A stretch of 23,889 nt of DNA, from the NCBI GenBank assembly GCA_964617995.1, contig CAZTXD010000047.1, forward strand, positions 1-23,889, read 5' to 3'. The position numbers and the translations under genes were made by a program. The notes below the pieces were generated by a model. The model made no database searches. It was not told where the DNA came from and saw only the letters and a program-made list of their open reading frames with translations. This document shows positions 1 through 7,226 of this stretch, piece after piece. Position 1 is the stretch's first letter. Each line of letters begins with the position of its first letter. This DNA is from CAZTXD01 sp964617995. Lineage in GTDB: Bacteria; Actinomycetota; Acidimicrobiia; Spongiisociales; ZC4RG35.

Positions 1-50
1 ATACCGTTCGTCAGGGTCCAGAGAAGCCGCGGGCCGTTCCTTTAGGTCCC

Positions 51-71
51 AATAAGGCAGCGAAAGCCGCC
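51..71 (-). terminator. Intrinsic terminator after the molybdopterin oxidoreductase
   Basis: On the minus strand a 6-bp stem (GGCGGC with GCTGCC, one G-U wobble) closes a TTTC loop and is followed by TTATT. It begins 3 nt past the stop codon of the 75-1094 gene, so it most likely ends that minus-strand transcript. Confidence 0.55.
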
Positions 72-74
72 TGG

Positions 75-1094
75 TCATGTCAACGGGAACGGAGACTGGA
101 CCCACCAGGGAAGGTCGGACGGGGTGATCGACATCACCCATTTCACCCACCAGAAGCCCCGCCGGTCGGGAGCGACGACACGGGCCGGATACCCGTGTCC
201 GGCGCTGAGGGGCTCCCCACCGGCATGGGTGACCAGCCAGGTCCTGTGCAGATCACGGCTCGGAAAACGACGGGCGTATCCCGTGACGGATCGGATCTCC
301 ACCGATCGGCACGTGGCCGGGTCGACGAGATGGTCGAGACGCACGCCAGACCAGACCTGCTCGGAGTACCAACCGCCGGTGCAGTCGAGAATGGCCTTGG
401 TGTCCTCATGTGGCAGGGAGGTCAACTCGTCATACTCCAGCCGCCGGCTACCGACCTGCAGTGTCCAGGCTCCCGCCTCGATGTGCTGCACCCGGTCGTC
501 CAGCCACGACGTGACCGGCAACCGCTCCGGATGGAACGAACCTCTCTCGTGTGAGCCGGTGAAGCGCCGCCCGCCACCGGCCAGACCGGTGGCGTCGAGG
601 GTCGCCTCCCAGGCTACCAGCAGCACCGACGCCGCTCCCGCCAGCCCCGCCGTGCGCAGCAGCATCCGCCGTGACACGTCCTGGCGGCGGGGTCGCACCG
701 GATGCGACTTGTAGTGGACGACGACCAGGACGAGAGCGATCAGGCCCGCGCCAACATGTACCTGCATCACCTTCAACGGCCCGATGCCGTCCTGGTAGCC
801 AACAGCGTGGAGGATCCCCGTGCCCAGGGTGGTCAGGATCACCAACAGCAGACCCAGCGATGCCCACCGTGCCGACGGATGCCGACCCAGCCCCCGGCGT
901 ACCACCACCGACTTCCAGGGAGACAGCAAGGCGATGGCCGCCGCCACCGCCCCGTGCACCGCCGCCGGATGGATCAGCCAGTCCGTACCGGTGGCGTTGG
1001 CCCACAGCCCGGTGAGGACACCCAGCGGAACGAGGACCAGCAAACCGAGGTTGGCGGGCCGACCTCCCCGGCGTCGCCAGGCTCCCCCGGTCAC
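75..1094 (-). CDS. Membrane-anchored molybdopterin-dependent oxidoreductase (sulfite-oxidase fold)
   Basis: The 339-aa protein has two parts. Residues 15-130 form about four transmembrane helices with histidines in or near them (H42, H47, H96, H113, H127), resembling a cytochrome b561-like haem anchor. Residues 141-147 (SRRMLLR) followed by a hydrophobic stretch look like an internal twin-arginine signal. Residues 190-330 match the sulfite-oxidase-type molybdopterin domain, with C238 in LDCTGGW as the likely Mo ligand and the family-typical segment ending in WWVKWV near residue 320. It should sit at the outer face of the membrane and pass electrons through the anchor; the substrate cannot be read from sequence. 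The GTG start (1092-1094) overlaps the stop of the upstream methyltransferase-like gene by 4 nt, implying coupled translation. The domain assignment is firm; the haem and Tat readings are inferred. Confidence 0.85.
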   Translation of the reverse strand: MTGGAWRRRGGRPANLGLLVLVPLGVLTGLWANATGTDWLIHPAAVHGAVAAAIALLSPWKSVVVRRGLGRHPSARWASLGLLLVILTTLGTGILHAVGYQDGIGPLKVMQVHVGAGLIALVLVVVHYKSHPVRPRRQDVSRRMLLRTAGLAGAASVLLVAWEATLDATGLAGGGRRFTGSHERGSFHPERLPVTSWLDDRVQHIEAGAWTLQVGSRRLEYDELTSLPHEDTKAILDCTGGWYSEQVWSGVRLDHLVDPATCRSVEIRSVTGYARRFPSRDLHRTWLVTHAGGEPLSAGHGYPARVVAPDRRGFWWVKWVMSITPSDLPWWVQSPFPLT

Positions 1095-1579
1095 GACCGA
1101 TCCTCGACGGCCGCCCGGGGGAACGGCCCCAGATAGCGGGGTGCTCTCCGGCGGTATTCGGCGTAATCGTCACCGAAGAGGTCGATCAGCTCGTCCTCCT
1201 CGTCCAGGATCTGGCCGTGGACGAAGACGGCGGTGGCCGGCCACGTCCCCACTACCCACGGCGACCCGAGCACCAGTCCCGCCCCCAGGTGGATGGCGCT
1301 CCATCCCAGGTACATGGGGTTGCGGGTCCGGGCGTGCAGTCCGGTGGTAGTGAGACTCCGGGGACGATCGATGTCGAGGTCCCCGCGCTCGCTCACCGCC
1401 CAGCCGTTGACCGCCGCGCCCGCCGCCAGCAGGACCCAACCCAGCGGCTCCAGCCACCTCGGCGAGCGGACAGGCACCAGACGCTGGAGAGCGAGGCCGA
1501 GTCCGATGCCGAGGACGTGCTGTTCCGGCAGCGGTATCCGGCCGGCTATCCGCTGCGGATTCCACCATGACGCAGTCAC
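1091..1579 (-). CDS. Isoprenylcysteine carboxyl methyltransferase (ICMT/PEMT)-like membrane protein
   Basis: This 162-aa membrane protein has hydrophobic helices near residues 22-36, 45-62, 90-106 and 108-122. The family signature follows: RTRNPMYLG at 84-92, an acidic EED near 127-129, and the tail DYAEYRRRAPRYLG at 138-151. These match the small bacterial ICMT/PEMT-like methyltransferases, which bind S-adenosylmethionine through the RNPMY and C-terminal segments. The bacterial substrate is generally unknown. The start is GTG at 1577-1579; no strong Shine-Dalgarno is visible. The gene lies directly upstream of, and overlaps, the molybdopterin oxidoreductase, so the two are probably co-transcribed. 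Family membership is secure; the physiological reaction is not. Confidence 0.8.
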   Translation of the reverse strand: MTASWWNPQRIAGRIPLPEQHVLGIGLGLALQRLVPVRSPRWLEPLGWVLLAAGAAVNGWAVSERGDLDIDRPRSLTTTGLHARTRNPMYLGWSAIHLGAGLVLGSPWVVGTWPATAVFVHGQILDEEDELIDLFGDDYAEYRRRAPRYLGPFPRAAVEDRS

Positions 1580-1629
1580 GGAGAGGTGGGGGTTCTTTGG
1601 ACGACGGGGAACGGTTTCAGCGTACCTTG

Positions 1630-1662
1630 GACGTGGGCGAACAGAATCCGTTCGCCCACGTC
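1630..1662 (-). terminator. Perfect 13-bp hairpin downstream of the 123-aa gene
   Basis: GACGTGGGCGAAC (1630-1642) and its exact reverse complement (1650-1662) flank a 7-nt loop. On the minus strand it starts 17 nt after the stop codon of 1680-2051. There is no T-tract behind it, so it may be a tail-less actinobacterial terminator or a protein-binding palindrome upstream of the 1091-1579 gene. Confidence 0.5.
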
Positions 1663-1679
1663 AAAAGAAGCGGTGGGGG

Positions 1680-2051
1680 TCACCCGGTGGGGCTGTCGTC
1701 GAGGCCGGCTACCAGGGTCTCCACGGTCACCAGCCAGTGGTCGAGCTCGGGAGCCGTGGGTGAAAGCTCGTAGACGTGGTGGTGGCAAGCCCGGCTGAGC
1801 GCCGCCCAGGCCACCCGCACTCCCCGCACCAGATCGTCGTCGCGGAGATACTGGTCGAGGCAGGCGAGTTGAGTGGCGCGGCTGGCCGAGGCCATAGTGG
1901 GGAGGCTCCGCTTCCAGAAGTCGTCGATGCCCTCCTCCAGGGCCTGCCGGCCGAGCAGGGCGGCCGCCCGCGGCCACGCCCCCACCACCCCCAGCTCGGG
2001 ATGGGTGAGCACCGCCCGGGACCACTCCACCAGTCTCGCGGGAAGGCTCAT
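1680..2051 (-). CDS. Small helical partner protein of the SMC-like ATPase (unknown function)
   Basis: The product is 123 aa, has no signal peptide or membrane segment, and looks all-helical. The most distinctive part is residues 83-108, which contain WAALSRACHHHVYELSPT followed by ELDHWL. This resembles the conserved tail of small actinobacterial proteins of unknown function, recalled from pattern only. Residues 17-23 (HPELGVV) recur exactly in the neighbouring ATPase. An R-x4-H spacing occurs in RACHHH, formally like a HEPN motif, but this alone is weak evidence. The ATG start at 2051 overlaps the stop of the ATPase by 4 nt (ATGA), so the two proteins are almost certainly made together and probably act together. 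A hairpin at 1630-1662 closes the unit. A role as regulator or effector subunit of the ATPase is inference. Confidence 0.75.
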   Translation of the reverse strand: MSLPARLVEWSRAVLTHPELGVVGAWPRAAALLGRQALEEGIDDFWKRSLPTMASASRATQLACLDQYLRDDDLVRGVRVAWAALSRACHHHVYELSPTAPELDHWLVTVETLVAGLDDSPTG

Positions 2052-4474
2052 GGGCTCGCCCGCAGCCCGGTGGCCAGCTTTTGAGCGGCGGCGATCAGTC
2101 CCCCCAGGCTCCCGCCGAAGCCCTTGTGGGCGCCCTCGTTCACATCCCGATAGGCGTCACCCGCCTCCCGTCCCCAGCGACGGTTGATCTCGCCCAGGAC
2201 CCGTCCGCCCTCGGCGGCGTCGTCGAAGAGGGCGAGGGCGACCAGCTCGGTGGTGCGCTGGGCAGACGACAGCTCCCGCTCCACCGCCAGGTGGGAATCG
2301 CCCCGGCCGATCCGGCGTCTCCGCACCGTCTCCATGCAGGCGGCCTCGATCCCCGAACGGCAGAACCCCGGCACCACCCGGGAGGCGACGGCGTCCGGCA
2401 GCTTGTCGTCCTTCTCCACCGCCCGGGCGTCGAAGAAGTACTGGTTGACGGGGTCGATCATCTTCCGCACCTCTACCAGCGACCCGGGACGCCGGGTGAC
2501 CTCGAGGGTGGTGTGGGCGAGACCGAGCCGCTGCAGGGAGGCGGGGAGGCGGTCGTCGTGGGTGAACACGACGAGCTGGCGACTCTCGGCCACACGGACG
2601 AACACCCGGGCGAGACCGTCGACCCGGGCCGGATCCATCGCCTGGACGGGGTCGTCGATGACGATGAACCGGAATGGGCTCTCGGGGAGCATCACCCGGG
2701 GGAAGAACAACGAAAGGGCCAGGCAGTTGACCTCACCCTGACTGACCACACCGAGGGCGGCGCTCTCAGTCCCGTCGACGTTCACCGACAGGTCGACCCG
2801 GCGCCGGGTCCCCTTTCCCGACAGCTCCACGCCCGTCAGCTCGACGTTGGACTGGAGCCGCAGCGACTCCCACAGGTCGATGGCGGCATCGCTGATGGGC
2901 TGGAAGCGGCGGGTGCGGATCTCGATCGTGGCTTCACCGAGAGCGTCCTCGGCGACCTTGAGGGTCTTCGCCCGGGCGTCGGCCTGCTGCGCCTCCCCGG
3001 CTTCCTCCACCCAGGCGGCGAGCCGGGTCGCCAGGGGCCGCCATGCGTCCTCCAACTCGGAGCGCCGGGCGGAGGCGGCGGCGGCCGCGTCTTTCACGGA
3101 CGTCGAGAGGTCGCCGTGAGCGTCCCGCAGATGTGCGGCCAGGTCGGCCGGCTCGGAGGGGAGGTCCGCCCATCTCCCCCACGCCTCCCGGGCGGCGGAT
3201 GTGTCCAGGCCCTCCGGGGGGTCGGAGAGGACGGCGGGGACGCTTCTCACCAGCTCCCGGCCGGCGCGGGTCGCTGCCTCCAGCTCCCCGACGGCAGCGT
3301 CGTAGTCGGCGGCTGCTCTCCGCAGCTGGGCGACCTGGGCCTCGGCGTCGGTGCGCCACCCGGCGTCGAGTGCCCCCACCCCGCACACCGGGCAGGCCTG
3401 GTCACCGTGGTCGGCGTGCTCGGCCAGGGCCGCTTCCAGGAGGTCGATGCTGCGCCGGGACCTCCCACTCTCCGACCATTCCTGTTCCTTCAGCGCCGAC
3501 AGCGCCGTCTCCAGCCGTGTCGCCGCCCCGACGACGATGTCGTGGTCGGGAACGGTGAGCCGGCTGAGCAGGTCGAGGGAGGCGAGGCTGTCGGTGCCCT
3601 GCTCGAGACCGGCGGCGATGACGGAGGCCCCCTCCAGGTCCCAGCTGCGGCCCGAGATCGCTGCGGTTGCGGCTGCGGCCCGCTCGTCTTCGCTTTCGGC
3701 CAATGCGGGAAGAAAGTCGTCCTTCAGCTTCTTGCGGGCCTCCTTCAGGGGTTTCTCGGCATCGAGACGGGTCCGTCGGATCAGGTCGGCGGCTGCAGCC
3801 AGGTCGTCGAGGCCCAGCACGGAGGAGAGAGCGTCGAAGAGGGAGGAGGGGTTCTCCGCCACCACCCCCAACTCGGGGTGCGACAGCAACGGCCGGTGCA
3901 GGTCGATGGCCTCGGCCCATCCGTACCCGCCCAGGTCGGTGGGTTCGGCATCATGCGGCGCAACGACGGTCTCGCCGTCGGCGGCGTCACGGGCATCGTC
4001 GTCCCAGGTGCGTGTCGCCACTGTGGGCCCGGCCGCTCCTTCCACCGCCAGTTGCGCCGACACCGAGCTATCTCTCGGGTGGTGCAGGTTACGCCAGCCC
4101 TGCTTCCATTCGGCTGGCTTGTTCTTCCAGCGGTAGGAGTCGCCGGTGAGCAGCACCTCCAGCGCCTCGGCGAACGACGACTTGCCCGATCCGTTGCGAC
4201 CCACCACCAGGGTCAGGCCCGGTCCCGGTTCGAGTTCGAGCCGGGCGGTGGGCCCTATCCCCCGGAAGCCCGTCGCCTCGATGGAGGCGAGGTAGGCGCC
4301 CGCCGCCTCCTCCCCCACGGCCTCGCGTGAGGTGCCGGGGCGCGGTACCGTCTCCCCCTGCATCGCCGCCCCCAGCGCCTCCGGGCCGGCCATGGACGCC
4401 AGCACCAGGTCGACGGACCGCTCGTCGGTGTTCGCCGCGGTCAGGATCTCCAGCACGTCGTCGATCAGACTCAC
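2048..4474 (-). CDS. SMC/Rad50-like AAA ATPase with zinc-hook CxxC and HEPN-like C-terminus (RloC-like architecture)
   Basis: Numbering the 808-aa product from the GTG at 4474: a short helical leader (1-55), an ABC-type head with Walker A GRNGSGKSS (92-100), a long helical region (about 220-520) interrupted by a zinc-hook-like CPVCG (361-365), an ABC signature SQGEV (578-582), Walker B FIVIDDP (603-609) and an H-loop THDD (H639). After the head, residues 680-808 form a helical domain with RTTE near 740 and RDVNEGAH (R776-x6-H783), compatible with a HEPN RNase motif. This order matches RloC/PrrC-type ATPase-nucleases, which respond to DNA damage or restriction interference. GTG at 4474 is preferred over the TTG at 4486 because GGAGG lies 5 nt before it. 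The stop overlaps the 123-aa gene. The ATPase fold is certain; nuclease activity is inferred. Confidence 0.85.
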   Translation of the reverse strand: MSLIDDVLEILTAANTDERSVDLVLASMAGPEALGAAMQGETVPRPGTSREAVGEEAAGAYLASIEATGFRGIGPTARLELEPGPGLTLVVGRNGSGKSSFAEALEVLLTGDSYRWKNKPAEWKQGWRNLHHPRDSSVSAQLAVEGAAGPTVATRTWDDDARDAADGETVVAPHDAEPTDLGGYGWAEAIDLHRPLLSHPELGVVAENPSSLFDALSSVLGLDDLAAAADLIRRTRLDAEKPLKEARKKLKDDFLPALAESEDERAAAATAAISGRSWDLEGASVIAAGLEQGTDSLASLDLLSRLTVPDHDIVVGAATRLETALSALKEQEWSESGRSRRSIDLLEAALAEHADHGDQACPVCGVGALDAGWRTDAEAQVAQLRRAAADYDAAVGELEAATRAGRELVRSVPAVLSDPPEGLDTSAAREAWGRWADLPSEPADLAAHLRDAHGDLSTSVKDAAAAASARRSELEDAWRPLATRLAAWVEEAGEAQQADARAKTLKVAEDALGEATIEIRTRRFQPISDAAIDLWESLRLQSNVELTGVELSGKGTRRRVDLSVNVDGTESAALGVVSQGEVNCLALSLFFPRVMLPESPFRFIVIDDPVQAMDPARVDGLARVFVRVAESRQLVVFTHDDRLPASLQRLGLAHTTLEVTRRPGSLVEVRKMIDPVNQYFFDARAVEKDDKLPDAVASRVVPGFCRSGIEAACMETVRRRRIGRGDSHLAVERELSSAQRTTELVALALFDDAAEGGRVLGEINRRWGREAGDAYRDVNEGAHKGFGGSLGGLIAAAQKLATGLRASP

Positions 4475-4546
4475 TCCGACCTCCAATCCTGACAGGCGAG
4501 CCTACGGCACCGGGCGGCGATGAACACGAAATCGGCGACCGCAACC

Positions 4547-4562
4547 CGCCCCCGGGAGGGCG
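4547..4562 (-). terminator. Weak hairpin after the TPR-like gene
   Basis: A 5-bp CGCCC/GGGCG stem with a 6-nt loop lies 12 nt beyond the stop of 4575-5696 and upstream of the ATPase. There is no T-tract. It could attenuate read-through into the ATPase operon or be chance in GC-rich DNA. Confidence 0.25.
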
Positions 4563-4574
4563 TCCGCGGGGTGC

Positions 4575-5696
4575 TCAGGGAAGGGGCAGTGTCTGGACCT
4601 GCTCACCACGGCGTATCACCACCCGACTACCCACCGCCGCCAGTGGAATCACCAACGACGCCACTGCCTCCCACAGGGCATCGGGGTCTTCGCCTTCGAG
4701 GAACAGCTCCCAGACATGACCGTCCGTGCCGGCTGTGTCGACGTAACCCAGCTCAGGGGCTTCCTGCAACCGCCGGGAGACTCGCTGCTCCAGCTCGGAG
4801 TAGGGGGCGAGGGAACCTTCGACCACCAGCCGGGCTACCACCGCGTAGGGACGCTGCTCGGCCGCCAGCTCCTCCAGGTGCTCCCTGCCCCAGTCCTCGA
4901 GGGGGGACTCCGCGTTCCTGGCGGCGGGCGGTCCCGAAACCGACTCGGCCCGTATCGTCCGGCCCATTGCCGGGTAACTGCGTGCCTGTGCCTCGGCGGC
5001 CGCCTCGGCGTAGAGAGCGCGGGCGGTGTCCTGGTCCCCTCCGATCCACGCGTGGCGGGCCGCTTCGCACTTGACCTGGATACCGAACTCGGGAGATGCC
5101 GACGTGTCGATCGCCTCCAGCAGGCCGAGTGCGGTGTCCGTGTCCCCCACGAGACGTGCAGCCGAGGCCTCCACCAGAGCCAGCCCCGAGTCGAGAACCG
5201 GATCGTGGACCGCGGCAGTGTCGATGCGGGTGCGGGCCATCCCCGTCAGGCGAGACGCCTCGTTGCCGTATCCCAGCTCGGCCAGCACCTCGCCGCACCA
5301 CATGAGGGCGATAGCGCCGTTCATCAGGTTCCCCACGTCTGCGTCCTGGTCGTCGGAGAGGAACCCAACGGCCATGCTGACGAGGGCCTCGGCCGATCGA
5401 TGATCGCCTCGCAGCCACAACAACCGGGCCCGGAGGGCGCTCTGCTGGGCGTTCCCCACCCCGGTCCCGGGCAACGGCATCAGATGCCCGGCGGCGGTCT
5501 CGAGATCGTCCTGCTCTATCGCCACCTGGGCCAGGGCACGGGACACGGAGAACCACCACCCGTCCGAATCGGGACCGGGGCTGGCGGCCAGGGCTGCCTG
5601 CAGGCTCGCCACAGCACCGGTGAGGTCGCGGATCTGCCAGCGGGCCACACCCTGGCGGTATAGCGTCTCGGTTTGGGCCTTGGCGCGGCGGAACAC
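4575..5696 (-). CDS. TPR-like repeat protein of unknown function
   Basis: This 373-aa soluble protein has no signal peptide or membrane helix. Residues 10-240 form about six helical hairpins of tetratricopeptide type; examples are the blocks starting ARWQIRDLTGAVASLQAAL (19-37), GDHRSAEALVSMAV and GDTDTALGLLEAI. A linker follows, then a C-terminal domain (about 275-373) with the string DTAGTDGHVWEL, a helix with DALWEAVASLV, and a final strand pair, suggesting a small alpha/beta fold. The start is GTG at 5694-5696, with no clear Shine-Dalgarno. The gene is on the same strand as the ATPase and 100 nt upstream, so co-transcription is possible but not shown. It probably acts as a protein-interaction scaffold. 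I do not recognise a named family for the C-terminal domain. Confidence 0.75.
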   Translation of the reverse strand: MFRRAKAQTETLYRQGVARWQIRDLTGAVASLQAALAASPGPDSDGWWFSVSRALAQVAIEQDDLETAAGHLMPLPGTGVGNAQQSALRARLLWLRGDHRSAEALVSMAVGFLSDDQDADVGNLMNGAIALMWCGEVLAELGYGNEASRLTGMARTRIDTAAVHDPVLDSGLALVEASAARLVGDTDTALGLLEAIDTSASPEFGIQVKCEAARHAWIGGDQDTARALYAEAAAEAQARSYPAMGRTIRAESVSGPPAARNAESPLEDWGREHLEELAAEQRPYAVVARLVVEGSLAPYSELEQRVSRRLQEAPELGYVDTAGTDGHVWELFLEGEDPDALWEAVASLVIPLAAVGSRVVIRRGEQVQTLPLP

Positions 5697-5767
5697 GAAG
5701 ACGGTATCGACCCACCGACGACAACGCTTGAGGCGCCGCCGGTCAGGATGGGCCGTCGAGGCTGGGA

Positions 5768-5884
5768 GAGGAGTCGCTTCGGGGCGACGGCGCGGTTGGC
5801 GTCGTCGACCACCTCGGCAACGACGTCCCAGTCCACCCGCACGTCCAGGCAGACGCCCAGCCAGCGGGATCTATCGATACGCCG
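5768..5884 (-). pseudogene. C-terminal remnant of a YjbR/MmcQ-family gene
   Basis: One minus-strand frame encodes SRWLGVCLD, then VDWDVVAEVVDDA, then AVAPKRLL (5768-5866). This is the characteristic C-terminal pattern of YjbR/MmcQ-like proteins (W-x-G-x-x-LD, VDWDEV, APKRL). The N-terminal two thirds are absent: directly upstream the frame runs into the 70-bp repeat array. Past APKRLL there is no stop; the frame continues antisense-like into the TPR gene, so the natural C-terminus is also lost. It is read as a degraded gene, with the break at the repeat boundary. No function is expected. An assembly error beside the gap could also have truncated it. Confidence 0.5.
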
Positions 5885-5890
5885 AGCGGA

Positions 5891-6147
5891 ACCCAGGGTT
5901 CCAGCCCACCGAGAACGGGGGCCACGACCCAAACTTCACCGCCGACGACACGGCAAGGCAACCCAGGGTTCCAGCCCACCNNNNNNNNNNNNNNNNNNNN
6001 NNNNNNNNNNNNNNNNNNNNNNNNNNNNNNNNNNNNNNNNNNNNNNNNNNNNNNNNNNNNNNNNNNNNNNNNNNNNNNNNCGCCGACGACACGGCAAGGC
6101 AACCCAGGGTTCCAGCCCACCGTAAGCGGTGGCCACGACCCAAACTT
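5891..6147. repeat. 70-bp tandem repeat array spanning an assembly gap
   Basis: The 20-mer ACCCAGGGTTCCAGCCCACC occurs exactly at 5891-5910, 5961-5980 and 6102-6121. The complete unit is 70 bp (5891-5960). The unit end CGCCGACGACACGGCAAGGC occurs at 5940-5959 and 6081-6100. GGCCACGACCCAAACTTC occurs at 5920-5937 and 6130-6147, the last unit being diverged before it. The core carries the near-palindrome AACCC-A-GGGTT, extended to GGAACCC-A-GGGTTCC in the first copy (5888-5902). The period of 70 is not a multiple of three, which argues against a protein repeat. The array is probably why the assembly broke here; the true copy number is unknown. Confidence 0.9.
5981..6080. other. Assembly gap (100 N) inside the repeat array
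   Basis: Exactly 100 N, the conventional placeholder for a gap of unknown length. It lies within the 70-bp repeats, so the missing DNA may be several further units or an inserted element. Confidence 0.98.
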
Positions 6148-6209
6148 CGACGCTCACTCGACGACGCCCTGCGTGAGGGCCCCGGAGGAGACTCCACGGA
6201 CGGAGCCCC

Positions 6210-7226
6210 CTATCCGACTGCCTGGCGATCGCCGGCGGGGTGGGTCGCCTCCGGCCGGCCCACATCCCGGGCGGCGACATGGCAGGCGGCGCCGTGATCA
6301 CCAGACAGCGGCGCAAGCAACGGTGTGACACGCCGGCACTGCTCCTCGGCGAGCGGGCAGCGGGGATGGAAGGCGCATCCGGACGGCGGGTCGGCCGGAT
6401 CCGGCACCTCACCGACGACCCCGTCGACCTGACGGTCGGCCTCCACGTCGGGATCGGCCACCGGGACCGCCTGCTGCAGCGCCGACGTGTAGGGATGGAG
6501 AGGACGGTCGCTCACCTCCTTCCACGGTCCGCTCTCGACGATCCTGCCCAGATACATGACCGAGATCCGGTCGGAGATGTGACGGACCATTCCCAGGTCG
6601 TGGGAGATGAACAGATAGGCGACGTCGAGCTCGTCACGGAGGCGTCCCAACAGGTTCATCACCCCGGAACGAACGGACACGTCCAACGCCGACACGGGCT
6701 CGTCGAGAACCAGCACCTCCGGCTCCACCGCCAGCGCCCGGGCGATCCCCACCCGCTGCCGCTGACCCCCCGAGAGCTGATGGGGATATCGCCCGGCGAA
6801 GGCAGGGGACAGGCCCACCATGTCCAGCAGCTCCCCAACGCGCCCTCTCCACTGGGGACGGGATCGGAGCTGGTGCACCTCGATGACCTCCTCGAGGGTG
6901 CGGCCTACCGTCTGACGCGGGTTGAGCGAGGCATACGGATCCTGGAACACCAGCTGGATGCGGCGCCGGACGGTACGCAGGTCGGAGCCCGACAGGTGGG
7001 TGATGTCCTCGCCGTCCAGCTCGATCCGCCCCGATGTCGGCTCCTCCAGCCGCACCAGCAGCCTCGCCAGGGTCGACTTGCCGCACCCCGACTCCCCCAC
7101 GATCCCCAGTGTCTCGCCGCGGTGCAGGTCGAGAGACACGCCGGACACCGCCGTCAGCGTCTGACGGGTGCCCCGCACCGGGTAGACGCGGACCAGGTCC
7201 CGGGCGTGCAGTATCGGCTCGCTCAT
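6210..7226 (-). CDS. Oligopeptide/dipeptide-type ABC importer ATPase (OppF-like)
   Basis: The 338-aa protein is the second nucleotide-binding subunit of an Opp/Dpp-type importer. Walker A GESGCGKS is at 44-51, followed by the Q-loop QDPYASLNP, the signature LSGGQRQR, Walker B VLVLDEPVSALD and the H-loop SHD. The C-terminal oligopeptide-transporter extension with the paired cysteines of CAFHPRCPLAEEQC is present; in this class it often binds an iron-sulfur cluster. It hydrolyses ATP at the cytoplasmic face to drive import with its partner ATPase. The ATG at 7224-7226 overlaps the OppD-like stop by 4 nt. It is the last gene of the long minus-strand operon containing MurQ and AnmK, which suggests a muropeptide or amino-sugar cargo rather than general peptides. 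The cargo is inference. Confidence 0.92.
   Translation of the reverse strand: MSEPILHARDLVRVYPVRGTRQTLTAVSGVSLDLHRGETLGIVGESGCGKSTLARLLVRLEEPTSGRIELDGEDITHLSGSDLRTVRRRIQLVFQDPYASLNPRQTVGRTLEEVIEVHQLRSRPQWRGRVGELLDMVGLSPAFAGRYPHQLSGGQRQRVGIARALAVEPEVLVLDEPVSALDVSVRSGVMNLLGRLRDELDVAYLFISHDLGMVRHISDRISVMYLGRIVESGPWKEVSDRPLHPYTSALQQAVPVADPDVEADRQVDGVVGEVPDPADPPSGCAFHPRCPLAEEQCRRVTPLLAPLSGDHGAACHVAARDVGRPEATHPAGDRQAVG

Larger units (their letters stand above)
5697..6209. other. Gene-free stretch: relic, repeats and gap
   Basis: Between the TPR-like gene and the end of the importer ATPase gene there is no intact gene. The stretch holds the YjbR relic (5768-5884), the 70-bp repeat array (5891-6147), a 100-N gap, and about 60 bp (6148-6209) in which I see nothing definite. 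Several frames stay open across the repeats, but they shift frame from unit to unit. Confidence 0.7.

Noticed and set aside
1619..1624. TACGCT as a -10 element for the ICMT-like gene
   Set aside because: No matching -35 at 16-18 bp, and it lies about 40 nt from the start with no ribosome site.
1680..2051. HNH or zinc nuclease based on the HHH triplet
   Set aside because: No HNH spacing, no CxxC pairs and no conserved Asn; the histidines alone do not support a nuclease.
2081..4330. 749-codon open frame on the plus strand opposite the ATPase
   Set aside because: Long antisense frames are expected in GC-rich coding DNA; the minus-strand product has clear ATPase motifs and this one has none.
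5891..6147. CRISPR array
   Set aside because: The whole 70-bp unit repeats, leaving no unique spacers, and no cas gene is present.
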